Assembly: GCA_963556255.1 (NCBI GenBank)
Contig: OY744610.1
Span: 60,641,113-60,705,112 of the forward strand
Length of the DNA stretch: 64,000 bases
From: Allolobophora icterica
Lineage: Eukaryota; Annelida; Clitellata; Crassiclitellata; Lumbricidae
Reading direction: 5' to 3'
The translations under genes were made by a program, and so were the position numbers. The notes under the pieces are model-generated. The model did no database searches. It was not told where the DNA came from and was given only the letters and a program-made list of their open reading frames with translations. Below are positions 10,940 to 22,710 of the stretch, piece after piece. Position 1 is the first letter of the stretch. The number at the start of each line of letters is the position of its first letter.

Positions 10940-11225
10940 CGTCGGATAAAGAACTAGAACTAGAAGAGGAAAAGAACAAGAACTGGAAGAAAAAGTTGTA
11001 GAAGGAGGAGGAGAAAAAGAAGAAAAGGAACCATTAATCGATGACGCTTTTGAGTGTAGGACTTGCTCAAGGTTCAAGGAGAGGAGTCTCGAACACCGCA
11101 CTTCTCCTCCTTCTCCTCCTCCTTTTTCTTCTGCTCCTCCTCCTCCTCCTCCTCCTCCTCCTCTTACTAATCTCCATCCTCCTCATTCTCCTCCTCCTCC
11201 TCCTGCTTCTTCTTTTAATAGTGGA
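10940..11225. repeat. Polypurine then polypyrimidine tracts
   Basis: About 90 bp of A/G-rich sequence (10945-11030) is followed by about 120 bp of C/T-rich CTCCTC repeats (11100-11218). Leu- and Arg-rich open frames are compositional artefacts. Confidence 0.85.
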
Positions 11226-11841
11226 ATTAGTAAAGCCAGTTACCCTGCAGTAAAGTTGTTCAGGATACAATGTATGCGATCGAGCAGAACTATTTTCCTT
11301 TGACATACATGGGGGCTATTCATTGTCTCCTATCGTTTCGAAAATCCTTCTCAACTGTACCACGAAGCACAAGACTCTTCCCTTTTTATACACTCCTTCC
11401 ACCGTCCTTTTCCCACCTCCACTACCCCGCTGCCCTTTAATAACCGTCGTCATCAATCTCATTACGTTAGATTCCAGAGGGAACGAGCAGGCACCTGCTC
11501 TCCGGCAGGTGCGACCGAGCGTGTGCGTGGCCACCCTTCGAGGAGCTTTCACAAGGGCATGCCACCCTCTCAGCCGCCCGTCCGACTGGCCTAGCCTCGT
11601 CTTCTCACGGCTACCAGTGACCTCCAGGTGGGCGCTAGGCTTCCGCTGACGGACGTCTTGCCGTCTCAGTGAATACATTGAGAGTGGCGAACACAGTATG
11701 CTTGTGTGTAGAATGGAAAAATCATATACGGACAGATAAAAAATCTACATGTAGACAAAAGTTCCAGACACGCTAAGAAACACCTAAACACCTACACCTA
11801 CACAGTACACACACCTACACAGTACACACACCTACACACAC
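11226..11841. other. Unassigned region, moderately GC-rich
   Basis: Both strands stay open for more than 100 codons at about 11316-11678, but neither translation resembles a known family. A short inverted repeat (CAGGCACCTGC...GCAGGTGC) lies near 11490-11512. It could include an unrecognised exon. I see no positive evidence of function. Confidence 0.3.

Positions 11842-11921
<80 letters not shown>
11842..11921. repeat. (CA)n microsatellite
   Basis: About 80 bp of CA dinucleotides, preceded by ACACCTACACA-type imperfect units from about 11790 and followed by a short (TG)n near 11943. Confidence 0.95.
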
Positions 11922-11924
<3 letters not shown>

Positions 11925-12074
11925 TATATTTATATATATAGTTGTGTGTGTGTGTGTGCGTGCGTGTTCGTGTGTTTAGGTGTCTGTTAGTCACGCGTCT
12001 GAGTAAACCATTGCTAATCAGACAAACTCTCCGCGAAAACCTGCCGTTAACAACATAGAGACCAGCAACTATCG

Positions 12075-12222
12075 TATTGTATAGTGTATTTTCCAATTGC
12101 TTTTTTTTCTTTTATTGTATTTCCTTTGTTTCATGCGCCTCTATTGTGCATAACATGTCTGTTAGCCGCAGTGCGTTTGCAGGCGGTTCATTAAAGACTA
12201 TACTTACTTACTTACTTATAAG
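12075..12222 (+). mobile_element. LINE/SINE 3' end with (ACTT)n tail
   Basis: Ends in GCAGTGCGTTTGCAGGCG, a short AT stretch and ACTTACTTACTTA. The same GTGCGTTTGCAGGCG terminus appears inverted at 14660-14690, next to (TAA)n. No coding part remains. Confidence 0.55.
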
Positions 12223-12401
12223 CAGTTTAGTGTTGTGCTATGTTTTCTTTAGGATTTAATGAAAATTTGTTTCGATCTACCTGTTCACGCCGTTAGAATC
12301 TGGGGCTCTTAGGTAAAGAACCGATACACAATCCCATCGATCAATATACTTATGTTACTGATAGGCATGCTATTAGTATTCAGAGTTTCACGATGTCTTA
12401 A

Positions 12402-13429
12402 CCCTCCGAGGACTGAACTTTTTGTAGTCATTCTGGTACTATGAGGGGGGTCTAGCAGACCCCTAGGTCTATTGTACTGTTTTGCATTGACTATCCAATT
12501 TTTTAATAGTTGTAACTTAAAATTAAAACAAGGAGACACTACAGACACTTGTATATGTGTAATATAACAATAAAACTAATTACAAATACTCGGGTATGCG
12601 AAGTATTCACATACATGTGAATTTATCAGTTATGTATCATTTTCAGAGGTACATTGTAGATAAACAAAACATGTAACAGTTTCATATAATATATCGCGTC
12701 TTAGCAGTAGCATATTATTCGGACAGAGTGATAAGTGCTATCTAGATGTCGTTTTGGTCGTAGTTACCTTCAGTGCTAGTTAGCCTACTGGTCATTTTCC
12801 GTTGAACAATTGCAACAGCGACGAGACATCTTTACTCGTGAGTGTTCGCCACATACGTGCTTTTCACAGCCATCGCAAAGTTGCTTGCTTTTACGCTTTC
12901 TCTTCGCTGGACACACATAGCAACAGCCTCTTCCAGCAATTGATCGCATTCCACGGACAATGGGTTGCACTTGTGACACATTGTAACCCATCATTTTCAT
13001 CGCATCAGTAGTTACTGCACGAAGTCTCGTTGCATGCTGCTGACGATATTCCAAGAGGGGCTGACATAATTCTATACTTAGTCGCCTCAGCCAAAATCTA
13101 CGTCTAGAAGTCATTATCTAAGTTTGTTTACGTATATCCTTCACGAAATAATACTGTAATGCTTATACTTTATCAAAAAAATAACACAAAATAATTTGCT
13201 GCACATTGCAACCGCATGTGTTTATAGCGTTATTTCTGGGTTATGTTGTTTACATGCCGTTTCCATGGTAACCAGTATGACAAACCAGTTGCGTTTTTAT
13301 TACTTTAGCGCATTACTGGGCGAGCAACAAAGTCATAAAATATCACAACCAAACTCAATCGGATACTGAGTGAAATACTAAAAAAACCGGCCCGGGGTCT
13401 ACTAGACACCCCTCATAGGCGTACGAGGG
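12402..13429 (-). mobile_element. piggyBac-like element, internally deleted
   Basis: 1028 bp flanked by TTAA on both sides (12398-12401 and 13430-13433), the target duplication diagnostic of piggyBac. Ends are inverted: CCCTCCGAGGAC on the left and, read inward from the right, CCCTCGTACGCC. A second, subterminal inverted pair follows (ATGAGGGGGGTCTAGCAG and ATGAGGGGTGTCTAGTAG). Only the transposase C-terminus is encoded inside. Dispersed repeat continues across the empty site. Confidence 0.88.
12785..13114 (-). CDS. piggyBac transposase C-terminal fragment, cysteine-rich
   Basis: A 109-codon ATG-to-stop frame. The first half (RRRFWLRRLSIELCQPL) resembles the segment after the piggyBac catalytic core. 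The second half holds a cysteine-rich domain: CCYVCPAKRKRK, then CDGCEKHVCGEHS and a final CCNC. In piggyBac transposases this zinc-binding domain recognises the terminal DNA. The DDD catalytic core is missing, so the product could bind element ends but not cut them. Whether it is expressed, and so acts as a self-encoded inhibitor or end-binding protein, is speculation. No intron is apparent. Confidence in the family is good from the TTAA context. Confidence 0.75.
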   Translation of the reverse strand: MTSRRRFWLRRLSIELCQPLLEYRQQHATRLRAVTTDAMKMMGYNVSQVQPIVRGMRSIAGRGCCYVCPAKRKRKSKQLCDGCEKHVCGEHSRVKMSRRCCNCSTENDQ

Positions 13430-13560
13430 TTAAGGAGGATGATCCCGAGTTTAAGGACAGCTTATGACAACAAAGGCCGTTGCCGTCGACAGAAATTAGT
13501 TTTGCTTATTACAGCTCTTTGACGTCGAGCAACAGTTTTTGACGCGTTAACGATTTAAGA

Positions 13561-14287
13561 GTAGTAGTAATATACGTTTATTTAACGACGCCGTCATATC
13601 TAAGATGATTGACGTCAGACACAATACCATATGTACAGGTACATAATAGATCACGATAGGGGGTCCAAGACAGGTTAAGCTGACGGCCGGCTGCCAACCA
13701 AGAAAACCCCCGTAGGGGAAAGTGGTGGTAGGATTTTCCCATGCACGGTCAGCGGAGTTGGGTTTTCTCCCCTCCCCCGTCTTGGTTACATTTGTGGGGC
13801 TTGCTATTTACATAGGATAGTTCTCAGTATACTGTTAATATTGTTAATATTGTTCCATGTTTTATTTACACTAAAAGTTAATGTTCTTCTAGCTTCTTCT
13901 TGGTCTTCTTCTTTGTCTTCTTCTTTGACTTCTTCTTGGTCTTCTTCTTGGTCTTCTTCTTTCCAGTGGGGGCAGGGGGCCGCCTTCAGATCTTCCGACC
14001 GGAAACCTCCAGCCACTTGTAGATGGTATTCAGGCAGCTGGTTTGACTGAGTACGGTGTACAGATCGAAAGACCAGTTTTTCCGTGCGCACTCTCGGAGG
14101 AGCTGGTCTTGGAGTCCAGCCTGAGAAGGGCACTCCAAGAGGAAATGACGCACGGTTTCCTGGGCGTCACCGCACTCGTCACAGTTTCCGGTTTCGTGGC
14201 GGCCCCACAGCTTCAACTGCGCGTTGAGGCAGCAGTGCCCCATTCGGAGTCTGGTGATGGTGACTTCCTTCCTCCGGTTTGGGTCGG
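13561..14287 (-). mobile_element. LINE 3' end (RNase H-type C-terminus) with 12-bp TSD
   Basis: A 727-bp minus-strand, 5'-truncated LINE. It is flanked by AACGATTTAAGA at 13549-13560 and 14288-14299, a perfect 12-bp target duplication. The 3' UTR holds a (CTT/GAA)-type tract (about 13890-13970) and ends GTCGTTAAATAAACGTATA. Its last 135 bp are the insertion at 7740-7874. Confidence 0.9.
13986..14287 (-). CDS. LINE polyprotein C-terminal domain, fragment
   Basis: About 100 codons to a stop at 13986. They carry the conserved post-RNase H tail of I/Jockey-type LINE proteins: VTITRLRMGHCCLNAQL, then a CCHC-type knuckle (CDECGDAQETVRHFLLEC). This putative zinc knuckle is a nucleic-acid-binding tail in these families. 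RT and RNase H are lost to 5' truncation. The predicted ATG at 14315 lies in flanking DNA and is not genuine. Confidence 0.8.
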
Positions 14288-14299
14288 AACGATTTAAGA

Positions 14300-14486
14300 A
14301 AGTCTGTAACGACATTTATAGCTTCATAAGAAACGATTAAAAGGTGTCTGACAGAGAGCATACTTTTAACTACTATTGCTTTATTACCGACGGCTTTCGG
14401 CTCCAAATGCCTTTGACGAGACTGCCTCACCTGATATTCCAATTACAATAAATTATGAACTAATCATTGATTAAAACTTACACGTT
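14300..14486. repeat. Dispersed module
   Basis: Contains TTTATAGC...CGATTAAAAGGTGTCT and TAATAAATTATGAACTAAT phrases. Copies occur at 15290-15430 (inverted), 38290-38460, 48470-48540, 49270-49500 and 50090-50240. Confidence 0.6.
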
Positions 14487-16256
<1,770 letters not shown>

Positions 16257-16733
16257 TGTGAACTGAGTTTTGTGTACAGTCTTGCAGTGCGAGATATTAG
16301 CGTATATATATAGTGCGCTTACTTTAGTTTCACGTGTATATGTATATATGATAGATGTATAACGTTTAGTCTTAGTGACACGCGCGGCCGGCCGATATCG
16401 GCAGCGGCGCGCTATATGTATATTATTAGAGTTCGTTTAAGCGCACAGAAGACAGGTGTGTCAAGAGGCGCGAAGAATTATGCTGACTAGAGAAGTTTGA
16501 ATTCGAGTGTGTTCGCTGTAGTAGTGTGGCTGACTAGTTGAGTTGTAATCGAATTGAGTTCTGTCTGTTTGTTTCTTATTAAACTGAAAAGATATTAAAC
16601 TGTGTTGCTGATTAATTCAGGTTATACTTATACGTAGAATTAGTGTTCAAAAGGTGAACGTTAAATAGGCGTTAAGTACGAAGAGAACAAGGATTTAATC
16701 AGAAGGATTGTCAACAGAAGGATTGGGTTGACA
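16257..16733 (+). repeat. 5' long terminal repeat
   Basis: 477 bp beginning TGTGAACTGA and ending GGGTTGACA, so the ends are TG...CA. It contains a TATATATAG stretch near 16306-16315 (possible core promoter). A GC-rich near-palindrome at 16381-16412 is centred on GCCGATATCGGC. ATTAAA signals lie near 16580-16600. I saw no difference from the 3' copy. Confidence 0.95.
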
Positions 16734-17132
16734 TTATTGGTGGCAGCGTCGGTGTGGATAAATACTCACGGTGGATAAATACTCACGGTGGAATAAATAC
16801 TCACGGTGGAATAAATACTCACGGTGGATATAAACTCACGGTGGATTAAAATTCACGTTATCACCTCCTTCGGCGGATAGAAGAATCTACGACGGTGATA
16901 AAAGAATTTACAACGGTGTTAGAAGAATCTACGACGGTGTTAGAAGAATCTACGCGTTGTTGCTGTGTAACGTGTCTACGATATCAACGACGGTGGAACA
17001 CGAGAAACGGTATAAAAATTTCGTTGTTTTCCACGAACAAATATAAAAGAAATCCCGTTTGTTTATCGATTCACACAACAAGAAAAACCGTGACTTCTTT
17101 GAAAAGAGAAATCACCAAAGTAAACAAGTAAG
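16734..17132 (+). promoter_or_regulatory. Leader with primer-site candidate and two tandem-repeat arrays
   Basis: TGGTGGCAGCG starts at 16738, five bases past the LTR; it is the likely tRNA primer site (tRNA not assigned). An ATAAATACTCACGGTGGA-type unit repeats about six times (16755-16860). Then a GAAGAATCTACGACGGTG-type unit repeats about four times (16880-16955). The frame reading through these (from 16895) is leader, not a convincing gene. Confidence 0.75.
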
Positions 17133-20100
17133 ATGGAGAAACTAAGTGCTGAAAGACAAGCAGATATTAAGAAGATGTCTACTGAAAGGCTAAAACAGCG
17201 TTTGTTGAAAGCCGGTTTTAAAGAAGAACAATTAGAAGGTATGTCACGTGGTGACATGATACAGGAACTCGCTGAAGTGTGGGTGAAAGAAGAAGTAGAA
17301 GAAGGTGCAGTTGGCGGTGCCGTAGAAAAGGTTATTGAAAAACCTCCTGCGCCTATGTCTATGGAGATGTTGATGCAGTGGATGATGATGAAAGAAGATA
17401 GAGAGGAGAAACGCAGACAGGAAGAGAAAGAGCTGAGACAAGAAGCAGAACGTGTAAGACAAGACGAATTGCGCTTGCAGAGAGAGAAAGAAGAGAAAGC
17501 AGAACGTCTGCAGAGAGAGAAAGAAGAGAAAGCAGAACGTCTGCAGAGAGAGAAAGAAGAGAAAGCAGAACGTTTGCAGAGAGAGAAAGAAGAGAAAGAA
17601 TTGCGCTTGCAGCGAGAGAAAGAAGAGAAAGCGGAACTTGCAAGGCAAGAGGAATTGCGTCTGCAAAGAGAGAGAGAAGATAAAGCAGAACAAGTGCGTA
17701 AGGCAGAACTTGAATTGCAAAAGAATCAGTTTGAGATTCAGTTAGAACAGTTGAAAAGAGATAGGGAAGATGCTGAAAGAAGAAGATTGGAGCAGATGAT
17801 TGAATTTGAAAAAGCTAGAAAAAGTGATGAAGAGGTTCGTCAGCAACAGATTGAAGCAAAGAGAATGCGTGAAGAAGAAAAAGAAAAAGCGCGAACGTTA
17901 GAGTTAGAACGTGCGGAACAGATCAGACAAGAAGAACTCAAATTTCAGAAAGAAAGTTTGGAAAAGGCAGAGGCAGAAAGACAGGAACGTCTGAAACTGG
18001 AGAAATCAAAATTGACATTGAAAGAAACGCAAATGAGAGAAGAACGGGAAGCAGAAAGAAGGAAGCAGCAAGAAAGTGAAACTTTGGTGTCAAAAATTAA
18101 GAAAATAGGTGATGCAATGAAGCATGTATTGCCTCAAATGCCAACTGATATGATGGAGGTGCCATTATATTTTGAAACAGTCGAGAACGCGTTTCGCAGT
18201 TTTGCTGTGGAAAAGCCGTTTTGGGTTAAATTATTACTACCATTGATGACGCCGAAAGCTCGAACCGTTCTGAATAGATTGTCATACGATGATCTAGACA
18301 ATTATGATAGAGTCAAGCAGCACTTATTAAAAGAATTTAAGTTGACTTCGAGAGAATACAGAGCCAGATTTGTGGATGCTAAGAAGACAACAGAAGAGAC
18401 TTATACGATGTTTACGGCAAGACTGAAGAACTTGCTAAACTATTACGTGAGAAGTCGAAACGTGAACAGAGAGTATGATACGCTCTTTGATTTGCTGGTA
18501 GCGGATAAGCTAAAAGAATGTTTACCGCCAGGTCCACTACAGTTTGTATTGTCGAAGGAAGGAACTGACTGTCTTCAAGCTAGTGCAGTGGCAGACTTAG
18601 CAGACATTCATGTAAACAATCGAATTGGGTTTGCGATCCCAAATATAAACAGTTATCCTTCTCAACGTTCCGTAAACCAAAGCCAGAGTGGAAAGTGGAA
18701 AAGTAATCCAGAAACAGGGAGTCAGTTCAAAGGTAAAGAAGTCAAGGCTAGTGTCCCTGTACCCAATGAGACCAGAGAAGTGACGTTTGGTCGTCAGGGA
18801 TTTAACAAATCGTCAGCGCCGTTTGCCAAGAGGGAAGGCAACACATCGTTTACGCAGTATAAGAGATATGAAGGCAATGAACAACGAGGTATGGTGGTGA
18901 AGCGTTGTCACAACTGTGGTTCAGACAAACATTTGGTTAAATTTTGTCCAGTTCCAGTGGCAGCAGCTAGTTCTAGCAGAAATCAAGAACACACAAGGGT
19001 GAATTTGATTCAAGTGGTTAGTGATACAGGTAATCAAACCACGGGTCAAGAAAACCAAGAAACTGAAGTAAAGTCAGTAATGAAATGTGGTATTCAAAAA
19101 GAAATTCTATTGGATGCTGAAATTCAGAGAGAAGTCATAGGAAAAGATGACAGTCGAATATTGAAGAAATCGTTCTTGCAATATGTCGAGGTCGAAATTC
19201 GTGGAGTAGACGGTAAAGAGCCAGTGAAAGTCAAAGCACTGAGCGACTCGGGTGCAGAGATTCCGGTGATTAGTGAAGAATTACTGGAAGGCATGAAGGT
19301 GGAACAAATTGGAAAAGTGAACTTGCAATGTGTGGCAGGAGATGCCATTCCTGCGAAGTTAGTGAAAGTGGATGTTAGACTGTGTGGTAGTGACGTGGAA
19401 GAAGAGGGATTTCCGCGTAAAATCCAGTGTTCACTTACACCTTATGTCACCTTGATGTGTGCTAGTATTGCAAAGATGGGCAGTACAGAAAGATTCTTGT
19501 TGCATCCAGAGATAATTGCCGAATTAAAAGCCGTACCACAGATGAAAGTTAAAACGATACAAGGAGATGTGAGTGTACGAGCAAATGTAATGACGAGAGC
19601 GCAGAGTCGGAAACAGGAAATGGTAGATGTTGATGAGAAGAGTGAAACTGAAAGTTCAAGTGATGAGGAAAATGAAAGTAATGAGCAACGAAGCTTATCG
19701 CGAGATGGTGTAACATCAGAGATGAATGAGCAAGAGATGGTTGCATGCGAGAATGGCACATTAAATGAAACTGAAGAAGACAATGAATGTGATGTGGGGA
19801 TAGGAGACTTGTATAGAGATGAAGAGATGGACGAAGAACAAAAGGTGCAGATTGCCGATTCGAAGAAGTTCGAAGAGCAACAGAGAAAGGATGAATCGTT
19901 GAAGCCGTGGTGGAGGTTAGCACAAGAGAAAGAATCTGAATTCTGTGTGATCAACGGTTTATTGCATAAGAAATATCAGATATTAGACCAGACGATATAT
20001 CAACTAGTGTTACCAAAAGAGAGACGAATAAAAGTGATGGAATTGGCGCATGAATCGGTATTTGGAGGACATCTAGGAGAAGAGAAAACAAGAGAACGAA

Positions 20101-22592
20101 TAAAATTATCTTTTGTATGGCCAAAGATGAGAAGAGACATTGTGAAATTTTGTAAGTCTTGCGAGAAGTGTCAACTAAAGGCAAGGAGTCTGGTGATGGA
20201 TAGAGTACCTATCACTCCAGTCTCAAGAGAAGAGGTCGCCTTCAAGAGAATGACGATGGACCTCGTTGGCCCGATCGATCCAGTATCTGCTGCAGGTCAC
20301 AAGTATTGTTTATGCATTGTGGACTCGTGCACCAGATGGCCTACAATCTTCTTATTGAAATCGTTGACAGCGAAGGCTGTGTGTGAAGCGTTGATGGAAC
20401 TGTTCATGAACGTTGGTGTGCCGTCCGTGATTACAAGTGACCAAGGAACGAACTTCACAGCCAGTTTGACAAGAGAATTTCTCAATTTAATGGGCTGTAG
20501 TCCAAGATTCGACACACCAGGACACCCAGAGGCTGCTGGATTAGTAGAGAGATGGAATCAGACATTTAAAAAGATGATCCATCATGTGATAATAGACAAC
20601 CCGAGGAAATGGCACAAGATAATTCCTTTCACAGTGTGGGCATTACGAGAAGTGCCGAATGCAACTACTGGAGTATCACCATATATGCTTGTCTATGGGA
20701 AAATTCCGAGAGGACCATTGGCAATATTAAAAGAGAGTTGGACTAGAGAAATAAACTTACCACCTCATGTTGGAGTTAAACCAGAAAAGTATTTAAAAGA
20801 ACTCAAAGAAAATATGGAGAAAGCATTATTGTTTGCAGAATCCTACTCTCGAGAAAAGCAATTACAATACACGAATCAGTATAACAAGAGAGCAAAGCAC
20901 AAAGAATTTGAAGCTGGTGAGAAAGTCATAGTTTTGTATCCAACGTCAACAAACAAACTTATTTCTCGATGGCATGGTCCATGTACGATCATACATCGAA
21001 GATCAAAGTACTCTTATTTAGTCGATATGGGTGAAAATGGTCGAAAAATAATTCACGCCAACAAGATCAGAAAATATGTTACTCGAGCATTAAGTTGTGG
21101 TCTAATTGTTGAAGAAGATGAAGATTTTGGTTCAGTGGTTGAATTACCAATGAGGAATGAGGTTCAAGATGACAAGAATTCACTTAACCTCGATCCTGAA
21201 CAAATTAGCCATTTGACAGTAACTCAGCAAGAACAGTTGTTGAAAGTTTTGAACAAATACTGTGACAGATTTTCAGAAAAACCTGGATTATGTACATTGG
21301 TCGAACATGAAATTGAACTAAAACCAGGATTTCATGAAAAGGAATTTGCAGCATACCGAATTCCTTTGATTTATCGAGCAGAAGTGGAACGTCAGATCAA
21401 AGAAATGTTAAAAACAAACATTATTAAACCATCATCGAGCAGAATGGCAAGCCCTTTGGTTATTGTTAAAAAGAAAGACGGATCTTTAAGACTTGCCTGT
21501 GACTACAGATACATTAACTCATTCACAGTGGATTGTAAATATCCGATGCCGATTGTCAGAGACGTTTTGAACAAAGTTGGAAAGTCTAATGTGATTTCTA
21601 TTTTGGACTGTCGAAGTGCTTATTGGACTTGTCCTGTAAAACAATCTGATCAATGGAAGACAGCTTTTGTAACACATAATGGACTGTATGAATTTACTCG
21701 TGTTCCTTTTGGAATGATAAATTCAGGCCGAACTTTTGTTAAGGCGATAAATTTAGTTTTACAGCCTATAAGTGACTTTGCAGAACCGTATGTTGATGAC
21801 ATTGCTGTGCATTCTGACAGTTGGAATATTCACTTGCAGCATCTAGATGCATTTTTGATGCAAATGAGATTGCATAACGTTACTTTGAATTTGAAAAAAT
21901 GCATATTTGGTAAGAGTGAGGTAAGGTTTATCGGTCATGTGGTTGGGTCTGGTAAGATAAAGATGAATCCAGACAGAATTGAAAGTTTGAGTAATTTGAA
22001 GATCCCAGAAACTAAGAAGCAAGTTAAGCAACTGCTTGGATTTTTTAATTATTACAGACAGTTTATTAAGGACTTTGCACAGATTGCGAAACCTTTATCT
22101 GATTTAACTAGTAAACGTGTTTCTGATAAGATTGATTGGACTGTTGAACATCAGCAAGCATTTGATTTACTTAAAGAGGCTGTGCGATCCAAAGTAGTGT
22201 TATATGTTTTTGAAGTGGGAAAACCATTCAATTTGTACTGCGATAGTAGTGACTTTGCAGTCGGTGCTGTTTTAACACAGATGGACGACAAGGGAATAGA
22301 ACGCCCTGTGTCATTTATCAGTCAGAAATTAACTGATACCCAGAAGAGATGGGCTACTGTGGAAAAGGAAGCCTATGCTATTGTTTGGGCTCTAAACAAG
22401 TTAAAAGAAATTATAATTGGATCAAAAATTTTCATTTTTACTGATCACAATCCTCTTACATATTTGACTGAGTCAATGTCTAAGTCTGCTAAACTTGTGC
22501 GTTGGGCGTTAGCCTTACAAACTTTTGATGTTGAGGTGAAGTACAAGAAGGGCAGATTGAATATTATTGCTGATTGTTTGTCAAGGTTATAA
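17133..22592 (+). CDS. Gag-Pol polyprotein of Gmr1-like retrotransposon
   Basis: One uninterrupted 1819-codon frame. Residues ~80-330 are a highly charged coiled coil with an 11-residue repeat (LQREKEEKAER). Residues ~335-480 are a capsid-like region; the vertebrate SCAN domain is reported to derive from Gmr1-like gag. A CCHC knuckle is at C592, C595, H600, C605. The aspartic protease motif DSG is at 705-707. Integrase has an HHCC finger (H973 region, C1010, C1013) and a DD35E triad at D1043, D1103, E1139. RT has LDCRSAYW and YVDD (1553-1556). RNase H starts near D1704 with DSSDFAVGAVL and includes TDHNPLTYL. Gag and pol share a frame, so a polyprotein cut by the protease is expected. No env or chromodomain was seen. 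All catalytic motifs look intact. Confidence 0.96.
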   Translation: MEKLSAERQADIKKMSTERLKQRLLKAGFKEEQLEGMSRGDMIQELAEVWVKEEVEEGAVGGAVEKVIEKPPAPMSMEMLMQWMMMKEDREEKRRQEEKELRQEAERVRQDELRLQREKEEKAERLQREKEEKAERLQREKEEKAERLQREKEEKELRLQREKEEKAELARQEELRLQREREDKAEQVRKAELELQKNQFEIQLEQLKRDREDAERRRLEQMIEFEKARKSDEEVRQQQIEAKRMREEEKEKARTLELERAEQIRQEELKFQKESLEKAEAERQERLKLEKSKLTLKETQMREEREAERRKQQESETLVSKIKKIGDAMKHVLPQMPTDMMEVPLYFETVENAFRSFAVEKPFWVKLLLPLMTPKARTVLNRLSYDDLDNYDRVKQHLLKEFKLTSREYRARFVDAKKTTEETYTMFTARLKNLLNYYVRSRNVNREYDTLFDLLVADKLKECLPPGPLQFVLSKEGTDCLQASAVADLADIHVNNRIGFAIPNINSYPSQRSVNQSQSGKWKSNPETGSQFKGKEVKASVPVPNETREVTFGRQGFNKSSAPFAKREGNTSFTQYKRYEGNEQRGMVVKRCHNCGSDKHLVKFCPVPVAAASSSRNQEHTRVNLIQVVSDTGNQTTGQENQETEVKSVMKCGIQKEILLDAEIQREVIGKDDSRILKKSFLQYVEVEIRGVDGKEPVKVKALSDSGAEIPVISEELLEGMKVEQIGKVNLQCVAGDAIPAKLVKVDVRLCGSDVEEEGFPRKIQCSLTPYVTLMCASIAKMGSTERFLLHPEIIAELKAVPQMKVKTIQGDVSVRANVMTRAQSRKQEMVDVDEKSETESSSDEENESNEQRSLSRDGVTSEMNEQEMVACENGTLNETEEDNECDVGIGDLYRDEEMDEEQKVQIADSKKFEEQQRKDESLKPWWRLAQEKESEFCVINGLLHKKYQILDQTIYQLVLPKERRIKVMELAHESVFGGHLGEEKTRERIKLSFVWPKMRRDIVKFCKSCEKCQLKARSLVMDRVPITPVSREEVAFKRMTMDLVGPIDPVSAAGHKYCLCIVDSCTRWPTIFLLKSLTAKAVCEALMELFMNVGVPSVITSDQGTNFTASLTREFLNLMGCSPRFDTPGHPEAAGLVERWNQTFKKMIHHVIIDNPRKWHKIIPFTVWALREVPNATTGVSPYMLVYGKIPRGPLAILKESWTREINLPPHVGVKPEKYLKELKENMEKALLFAESYSREKQLQYTNQYNKRAKHKEFEAGEKVIVLYPTSTNKLISRWHGPCTIIHRRSKYSYLVDMGENGRKIIHANKIRKYVTRALSCGLIVEEDEDFGSVVELPMRNEVQDDKNSLNLDPEQISHLTVTQQEQLLKVLNKYCDRFSEKPGLCTLVEHEIELKPGFHEKEFAAYRIPLIYRAEVERQIKEMLKTNIIKPSSSRMASPLVIVKKKDGSLRLACDYRYINSFTVDCKYPMPIVRDVLNKVGKSNVISILDCRSAYWTCPVKQSDQWKTAFVTHNGLYEFTRVPFGMINSGRTFVKAINLVLQPISDFAEPYVDDIAVHSDSWNIHLQHLDAFLMQMRLHNVTLNLKKCIFGKSEVRFIGHVVGSGKIKMNPDRIESLSNLKIPETKKQVKQLLGFFNYYRQFIKDFAQIAKPLSDLTSKRVSDKIDWTVEHQQAFDLLKEAVRSKVVLYVFEVGKPFNLYCDSSDFAVGAVLTQMDDKGIERPVSFISQKLTDTQKRWATVEKEAYAIVWALNKLKEIIIGSKIFIFTDHNPLTYLTESMSKSAKLVRWALALQTFDVEVKYKKGRLNIIADCLSRL
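17479..17640 (+). repeat. 33-bp coding tandem repeat
   Basis: About four to five copies of a 33-bp unit encode the 11-residue coiled-coil repeat of gag. Near-identity at the DNA level points to recent tandem expansion inside the coding frame. Confidence 0.9.
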
Positions 22593-22691
22593 GTAATCGT
22601 AAGACTGTTCATTATTTAGTTAGATATATATATATATGTTTCATGTATTTTGGTAATTTCGCAAATTTTGAAATTTAATTTGCTCAATTCC

Positions 22692-22709
22692 AGAAGAAGG
22701 AAGGAGGTA
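22692..22709 (+). promoter_or_regulatory. Polypurine tract
   Basis: AGAAGAAGGAAGGAGGTAA directly before the 3' LTR, the expected primer for plus-strand DNA synthesis. Confidence 0.88.
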
Positions 22710-22710
22710 A

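Noticed and set aside
11316..11678. 120-codon minus-strand frame and its 108-codon plus-strand partner
   Set aside because: Both strands are open because of composition. Neither translation shows a domain or repeat, and no splice or start context supports one over the other. Kept only as an unassigned region.
16895..17131. 78-codon frame ahead of gag
   Set aside because: It translates the leader tandem repeats and overlaps no known retroelement domain; the gag frame starts cleanly at 17133.
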